17,879 bases of DNA from Desulfosporosinus sp. (GTDB lineage: Bacteria > Bacillota > Desulfitobacteriia > Desulfitobacteriales > Desulfitobacteriaceae), in NCBI GenBank assembly GCA_016278585.1, contig JADQBO010000061.1, forward strand, positions 1-17,879. Reading direction: 5' to 3'. The notes beneath the pieces are model-generated. The model was not told where the DNA came from and made no database searches. It worked only from the letters and a program-made list of their open reading frames with translations. Of the stretch, positions 13,888-17,879 are shown in pieces. Position 1 is the first letter of the stretch. Each line of letters opens with the position of its first letter. The position numbers and the translations under genes were made by a program.

Positions 13888-15240
13888 TTAACTAATAATT
13901 TCCAAACCAACTTTATATATATCCCCAGCCCCTAAAGTAAGGACAAGGTCTTCGGGCGCGAGAGTTTGGTTAAGGTACATTTTAATATCATCTAACGTAC
14001 CAATGTAGCGGGCCTGTATACCTTGCTGAAGGATCATCTCAGCCAAATTAGGGGCTGAAACGGTGTATTGTTCAAGTTCTCGGGCCGAGGCAAAGATGTC
14101 AGCCACAACGACTTCGTCAGCTCCTTGAAAAGCTTGTGAGAACTCAATTAAGAGTTTTTCCGTTCGGCTAAAGGTATGGGGTTGAAAAATAGCACGAATG
14201 CGACGATCAGGGAAAGAAAGGCGAGCGCCTTCTAAAGTTGTGCGGATTTCGGTCGGATGATGGGCATAGTCATCAACAATTAGGGCTCCATTAGTGTTAC
14301 TACCAATATGTTCAAAACGACGTTTAGTCCCATTGAATTGGCTTAGGCTGGATAAGATTTCGTTAATAGGGATGCCGATTTGATGACATAAAGCAATGGT
14401 TGCCAAGGCATTTACAATGTTATGTCTTCCTGGGATATGGAGATCTAGATCCCCTACATATTGCCCTTTAAGCAGGATTTTCATAGAACTCTTCTCGTCT
14501 TTAAATAAGATTTCCGCTGCCCGGATATCTGCAGATTCAGAGAGTCCGAAGGTTGTGATGGGCGCAACTGATTCTAGGGATTTCCGGTTCGGATCTTCAT
14601 CCCAGACATAAATATGACCGTGGGCTGGTACTTTTAGTGCTATTTCTTTAAATGCAGAAATGACATCATCAAGGTCTTTAAAATAATCAGGATGGTCGAA
14701 TTCAATGTTCGTAATAATCAGGTGTTCTGGAGAATAATTAAGGAAATGGCGTCGATACTCACAAGATTCTGCTAAGAAAAATTCCCCTTTTCCAGTATGT
14801 GCATTGCCACCGATGCTAGGGACATCACTCCCAACCACAATGGTTGGATCTAATCCAGCTTGGAGTATGACGAGGCCCATCATGGCAGTGGTCGTAGTCT
14901 TGCCATGGGTTCCAGTGACGCAAATCCCACGTTTTTTGGCAAGTAAGCGCCCAAGATATTGTGGGTAACTTAAGATTGGGATATTTAGCTCAAGGGCTCG
15001 GGCAATTTCAGGATGTTGATTGTTATAAGCCGCAGAGGTGACTACTAGATCTGCACATTCTACGTTGGTCGGAGAAAAACCTAATACGGGAATATTAGCA
15101 CGTTTTAAGACACTGTCTGTATAAAAACTTTCTTCAACATCAGACCCAGATATAGTAGCTCCTTCAATTTGAGGACTGATTTGAGCTAAAGCGCTCATTC
15201 CGGTCCCTTTAATGCCAACAAAATGAATATGTAATGCCAA
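13888..15240 (-). CDS. murC: UDP-N-acetylmuramate--L-alanine ligase
   Basis: A 450-residue cytosolic Mur ligase that adds the first amino acid, L-alanine, to UDP-MurNAc. The N-terminal UDP-binding Rossmann domain begins HFVGIKGTGMSALA. The ATP P-loop is GTHGKTTTT near residues 110-118, followed by ESCEYRRHFL and NIEFDHPDYF, which are typical of Firmicute MurC. The third domain has VDDYAHHPTEI. These motifs fit MurC rather than Mpl or MurD-F. The start is TTG at 15240: an in-frame stop lies six codons upstream, no ATG precedes the conserved HFVGI segment, and AAGGGA lies 9 bases before it. It lies 91 bp after the cytochrome b gene on the same strand, outside any dcw cell-division cluster. Confidence 0.95.
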   Translation of the reverse strand: MALHIHFVGIKGTGMSALAQISPQIEGATISGSDVEESFYTDSVLKRANIPVLGFSPTNVECADLVVTSAAYNNQHPEIARALELNIPILSYPQYLGRLLAKKRGICVTGTHGKTTTTAMMGLVILQAGLDPTIVVGSDVPSIGGNAHTGKGEFFLAESCEYRRHFLNYSPEHLIITNIEFDHPDYFKDLDDVISAFKEIALKVPAHGHIYVWDEDPNRKSLESVAPITTFGLSESADIRAAEILFKDEKSSMKILLKGQYVGDLDLHIPGRHNIVNALATIALCHQIGIPINEILSSLSQFNGTKRRFEHIGSNTNGALIVDDYAHHPTEIRTTLEGARLSFPDRRIRAIFQPHTFSRTEKLLIEFSQAFQGADEVVVADIFASARELEQYTVSAPNLAEMILQQGIQARYIGTLDDIKMYLNQTLAPEDLVLTLGAGDIYKVGLEIIS

Positions 15241-15278
15241 AGCGAATCGTCCCTTTCATGTATAAAACTCTACCCCCC

Positions 15279-15284
15279 ATTATA
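15279..15284 (-). promoter_or_regulatory. Possible -10 element for murC
   Basis: On the - strand TATAAT lies at 15284-15279, about 39 bp before the TTG start. No convincing -35 sits 16-18 bp upstream. A second TATAAT-like sequence lies further upstream at about 15316-15311. No terminator is seen between the cytochrome gene and murC, so read-through from the hydrogenase operon is also possible. Confidence 0.35.
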
Positions 15285-15331
15285 CCCAAACTTGAGGTAA
15301 AAAGTATCATATTATACGAGGAAAATTTTAA

Positions 15332-15988
15332 CTAGCGGTTGTTTGGCGAAGGTTTTCGTTCGTAACCAGTTATCATGGCCTGAAGACGACTAATATCTTC
15401 GGTTAAACTTAGATAGATATGGACAGGAATTGTCGCAAGAAAATAGATGGTGACAATAAATTTTATCCAGCGAAGGACTTGAAAACCTCCTACCAATCGC
15501 CATACCCAAACAAGATGTTCCCCTTGCCAATAAGAAGCTAGGCCAAGAAGACTTGCCACTAGAAAAAGGAGGAACCATGAGAAATAGATCAAGAGTTGCC
15601 CACTATTATATTTTCGACCTGGCGGGGGAGAGGAACGTAAGAAAAAATAATAGGCCATAAGTTGAGGGAACTGCTTAATATCTTGGATTTTAGGGACCAA
15701 TGAATTATCCCGGCGGATAAGAGCATCTGCAATACGTATCGCCAAAAATCCCATTGAAAACCAGTTGAAGACCAGATGAGCCGTTAAAACCTTACTGAAA
15801 TTTAAGGCCAAAAAACTTGCAGGTTTATGCAAATGAAGGCCAGTCAAAATTACGACAGTTAGACTTATGGCGAATCCCCAATGAAAGATTCTGACCCAGA
15901 TCGGCTGGAATTGCACGATTGTTCCTTTCACGTTGCCCTTTTTAAGTTCTTTCACGAGGGGTTTTCTAAGTTTGACATGATGTTTCAT
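15332..15988 (-). CDS. Membrane cytochrome b of the [NiFe]-hydrogenase (HyaC-like)
   Basis: A 218-residue protein with about four membrane helices (near 31-54, 68-92, 132-152 and 172-195). It matches the di-haem b-type cytochrome that takes electrons from the hydrogenase small subunit to menaquinone. Candidate haem ligands are His36 (RIFHWGF) in helix I, His71 (TAHLVFNW) in helix II and His190 (PVHIYL) in helix IV. The fourth ligand, normally a His 14 residues before the last one, is Lys176 in LRWIKF. One haem may therefore be lost or have unusual ligation. The N-terminal 25 residues are very basic, fitting a cytoplasmic N-terminus. ATG 15988 has AAGGG 7 bases upstream. It follows the large subunit by 117 bp on the same strand. 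Confidence 0.85.
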   Translation of the reverse strand: MKHHVKLRKPLVKELKKGNVKGTIVQFQPIWVRIFHWGFAISLTVVILTGLHLHKPASFLALNFSKVLTAHLVFNWFSMGFLAIRIADALIRRDNSLVPKIQDIKQFPQLMAYYFFLRSSPPPGRKYNSGQLLIYFSWFLLFLVASLLGLASYWQGEHLVWVWRLVGGFQVLRWIKFIVTIYFLATIPVHIYLSLTEDISRLQAMITGYERKPSPNNR

Positions 15989-16105
15989 ATTTCTACCCTT
16001 ACCCTTATATCAAACATTTAGCATTTAATTAATACAATTAGATTGAGTAATTTGCGATAGTCAAATGGTGGGTTGTTAACGGTTAAGGAATGAAGGAACT
16101 CTAAA

Positions 16106-17509
16106 TTAGACTTGGATTTTTAGGGCCCGTACTTTTTCTCCATCAATTATATGTACGCTGCAAGAAAAACAGGGGTCGAAGGAACGAATAACTCGGCCCG
16201 CTTCCTTAAGATCGTCGGATTGTATTTTTAATCCGAGTATGGATGTTTCTCCGACGCTTCTGGTTCCTTTTTCATCCCGTGCACCAAAATTTAGTGCGGA
16301 AGGCGTAATAATTTGATAGTGCTTGACACGATTATTTTCTACAGATATCCAATGTCCTAAGGCTCCACGCATGGCTTCATGAAGTCCAATGCCAACCCCA
16401 GAATCCTGCCCTTTTTTTCGATCCAGGCTTTCCGCTCCGGGTTCGAGACGGTTTAGCCATTCCAGGGTAGTTTTAGCGATTTTTTTCAGCTCAAGGGCAC
16501 GTGCCCATATCCGACCGAGAGTGCCGTGGCCTATAACCTCTTCCTTATTGATAACGGCCCGTGCCAACGGACCGACTTCTACGGGTTGGCCGCGATAACG
16601 AGGAGATTTAACCCAAGTGTATCCTTTAGCTTGACTTCGGTCGGGAACCGTATCCTCTTCCATAGGGTGCAGAGGACCATGGGGTTTATACCAAGCATTT
16701 GTAACATCTTCCGTCACGTGTTTTTCATCAAAGCTTTCCCTTTTTCCCTGAAGAAGTACCCCTTGAGGGTAAAGTGTACTTCCCTCTGGATTAGGAAACC
16801 CACCAACTGAAAGATAGTTACCGATTCCTTTCCCAAGGTCAACGTACTCAGGATAGCGCTGGATAATTAGTGTAAGATCAGGAAGTACGACGTCGTCGAT
16901 AAAGCTGAGGATCATCATCATATACCCTCGATAACGGTTTACTTTATCGGCATCAACTTCCATACTAGCACCACCGGGGACAATTCCATGACCATGAGGA
17001 GCCTTACCTCCGAAAACTGCGAAGGCAGCATGGGCATCCCGAGAGATTTCTAAAGACTTAAAATAGTGTTCAGTCATGGTTTTATTTTCTGCACTGGATA
17101 AACGCAAGTCTGATTCAGAGTGGGGAATAAAGGGTGCAAGATCTGGACCACGAAAATAATCCGGCAGGGTATACAGATAAATATGACGAAGATGGTTTTG
17201 GATAAAATCACTAGCTAATATCAGATTACGTATTAACAGCCCATTGGGGGGGACTTGCATGCCTAAAGCCTGCTCTACGGCTAGAGCTGCAGTAATAGCG
17301 TGGGCAGATGAACAAATACCACAGATGCGTTGAGTGTAATAAGGCATATCCATAGGGGAGCGCCCAATTAAAATTTGTTCAAACCCCCGATAAAGGGTAT
17401 CCGATATAAAGGCGTCTTTAATTTCCCCGTCATCAAGCCAAGCTTCTAGTAACATAGGATTGTGGATACGAGTCACAGGAAAGATTGTTTTCTTTTCCAG
17501 TTTAGTCAC
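16106..17509 (-). CDS. [NiFe]-hydrogenase large subunit, group 1-like, atypical
   Basis: A 467-residue nickel subunit, shorter than the usual 540-600 of group 1 uptake enzymes. The L1 motif is RICGICSSAH (Cys63, Cys66, His70) and L2 is DPCFSCSVH (Cys447, Cys450, His453), giving the four Ni/Fe cysteines. The 14 residues after His453 (IIDGEKVRALKIQV) form the C-terminal extension cut off by a maturation endopeptidase. The canopy around the active site is unusual: VTRIHNP replaces VTRIEGH (His16), QNHLRH replaces xDHxxH (Asn105) and EAMRG replaces EAPRG (Met380), while Arg381 and Asp445 are kept. The enzyme likely oxidises H2 outside the membrane with the small subunit and cytochrome b, by family analogy. 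The GTG at 17509 directly abuts the ribosome binding site; see the start note. Confidence 0.93.
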   Translation of the reverse strand: MTKLEKKTIFPVTRIHNPMLLEAWLDDGEIKDAFISDTLYRGFEQILIGRSPMDMPYYTQRICGICSSAHAITAALAVEQALGMQVPPNGLLIRNLILASDFIQNHLRHIYLYTLPDYFRGPDLAPFIPHSESDLRLSSAENKTMTEHYFKSLEISRDAHAAFAVFGGKAPHGHGIVPGGASMEVDADKVNRYRGYMMMILSFIDDVVLPDLTLIIQRYPEYVDLGKGIGNYLSVGGFPNPEGSTLYPQGVLLQGKRESFDEKHVTEDVTNAWYKPHGPLHPMEEDTVPDRSQAKGYTWVKSPRYRGQPVEVGPLARAVINKEEVIGHGTLGRIWARALELKKIAKTTLEWLNRLEPGAESLDRKKGQDSGVGIGLHEAMRGALGHWISVENNRVKHYQIITPSALNFGARDEKGTRSVGETSILGLKIQSDDLKEAGRVIRSFDPCFSCSVHIIDGEKVRALKIQV

Positions 17510-17513
17510 TCCT
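17498..17513 (-). promoter_or_regulatory. Ribosome binding site and start-codon conflict of the hydrogenase large subunit
   Basis: The only good Shine-Dalgarno sequence is AGGAG at 17513-17509, and its last G is the first base of the GTG codon. Codon 4 is CTG (17500-17498), 8 bases from AGGAG, the ideal distance. Initiation may therefore be at the rare CTG, or at GTG by coupling to the small-subunit stop 8 bp upstream. No ATG or TTG lies between these and the conserved VTRI segment. Confidence 0.5.
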
Positions 17514-17517
17514 AATT

Positions 17518-17879
17518 CTATAAGTTTTTCTTAAGCCAATACTGCTTAAAGGTTTTGACCTTTTTGACTGCAGGTCGATTTTTAAGCTTGACAGAGGTCC
17601 TGAGTAAATTCTTTTGAAGACGACCCTTGTAAAAAGATGTTGCGGCATGTCCAGTAATGGCTACGGACGTTAATCCTAAAACCCCTAGCCCAATGGAGTC
17701 AGTGTTCACTTTAGTGCCGCCAGGGAAGGGTATGTCGGGCAAATGAGCGGTAAACGGGGACATCAAATCAGGATACCCAGGTTCCGTGCACCCGATACAG
17801 GGCGTGTTACAGCCAATCGGCCAATTTATGCGATCATTCCAACGGCGAATCGGGCAGTCGGCATAGGTAACCGGTCCTT
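17518..17879 (-). CDS. [NiFe]-hydrogenase small subunit, C-terminal part (partial)
   Basis: The gene enters from the right edge; about 119 residues are visible, ending with TAG at 17520-17518. The first residues GPVTYADCPIRRWN and then NWPIGCNTPCIGCTEPGYPD carry the C-terminal iron-sulfur ligands of hydrogenase small subunits. Four cysteines are present where the standard medial [3Fe-4S] site has three. Next comes a moderately hydrophobic segment SIGLGVLGLTSVAITGHAAT, the expected membrane anchor, with a His that can face the cytochrome haem. A strongly basic tail of about 35 residues follows. The N-terminal Tat signal and the proximal cluster are outside the window. The large-subunit gene follows 8 bp after the stop. 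Confidence 0.9.
   Translation of the reverse strand, partial: GPVTYADCPIRRWNDRINWPIGCNTPCIGCTEPGYPDLMSPFTAHLPDIPFPGGTKVNTDSIGLGVLGLTSVAITGHAATSFYKGRLQKNLLRTSVKLKNRPAVKKVKTFKQYWLKKNL

Overview
The window reads as chromosome of a Gram-positive, spore-former-type anaerobe of the Peptococcaceae, most like Desulfosporosinus or Desulfitobacterium. This rests on protein style, moderate GC content, strong AGGAGG-type ribosome binding sites, a linked arginine cluster running argD-carAB-argF-argG-argH, and a membrane [NiFe]-hydrogenase operon. The genus is inferred by eye; no database search was possible.

Layout. Bases 1-4659 (+ strand) hold the 3' end of argD, then carA and carB with overlapping ends (carbamoyl phosphate supply). 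A large bidirectional hairpin terminator (about 4733-4799) separates carB from a convergent gene (4812-5876, - strand) for a six-helix membrane protein with a C-terminal zinc ribbon; this gene interrupts the arginine cluster. The cluster resumes with argF, argG and argH (6203-10159, + strand). A textbook promoter before argF is overlaid by two ArgR-type operator half-sites exactly 3 bp apart. argG ends in a clear intrinsic terminator, and the argG-argH gap can fold into a three-way junction.

Bases 10160-10678 carry no gene but contain a tight cluster of five same-strand DnaA boxes (10374-10469), followed by an intrinsic terminator. Next is a tightly packed + strand operon: pncB (nicotinate phosphoribosyltransferase), nadE (ammonia-dependent NAD synthetase) and a HAD-type nucleotidase. 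This looks like an NAD salvage unit. The end of the nucleotidase gene runs into an array of five short GGGGACGGTCC-type palindromic repeats (13461-13742) around a 19-bp perfect hairpin.

The right part is on the - strand, read from right to left: the C-terminal part of the hydrogenase small subunit, the hydrogenase large subunit, a membrane cytochrome b, then murC (peptidoglycan synthesis). The hydrogenase is unusual. The conserved active-site canopy has His, Asn and Met where Glu, Asp and Pro are usual. The cytochrome b has Lys at a position that is normally a haem-ligating His. The small subunit shows an extra Cys beside the iron-sulfur cluster ligands. These three points, the DnaA-box cluster and the repeat array are the items most worth follow-up.
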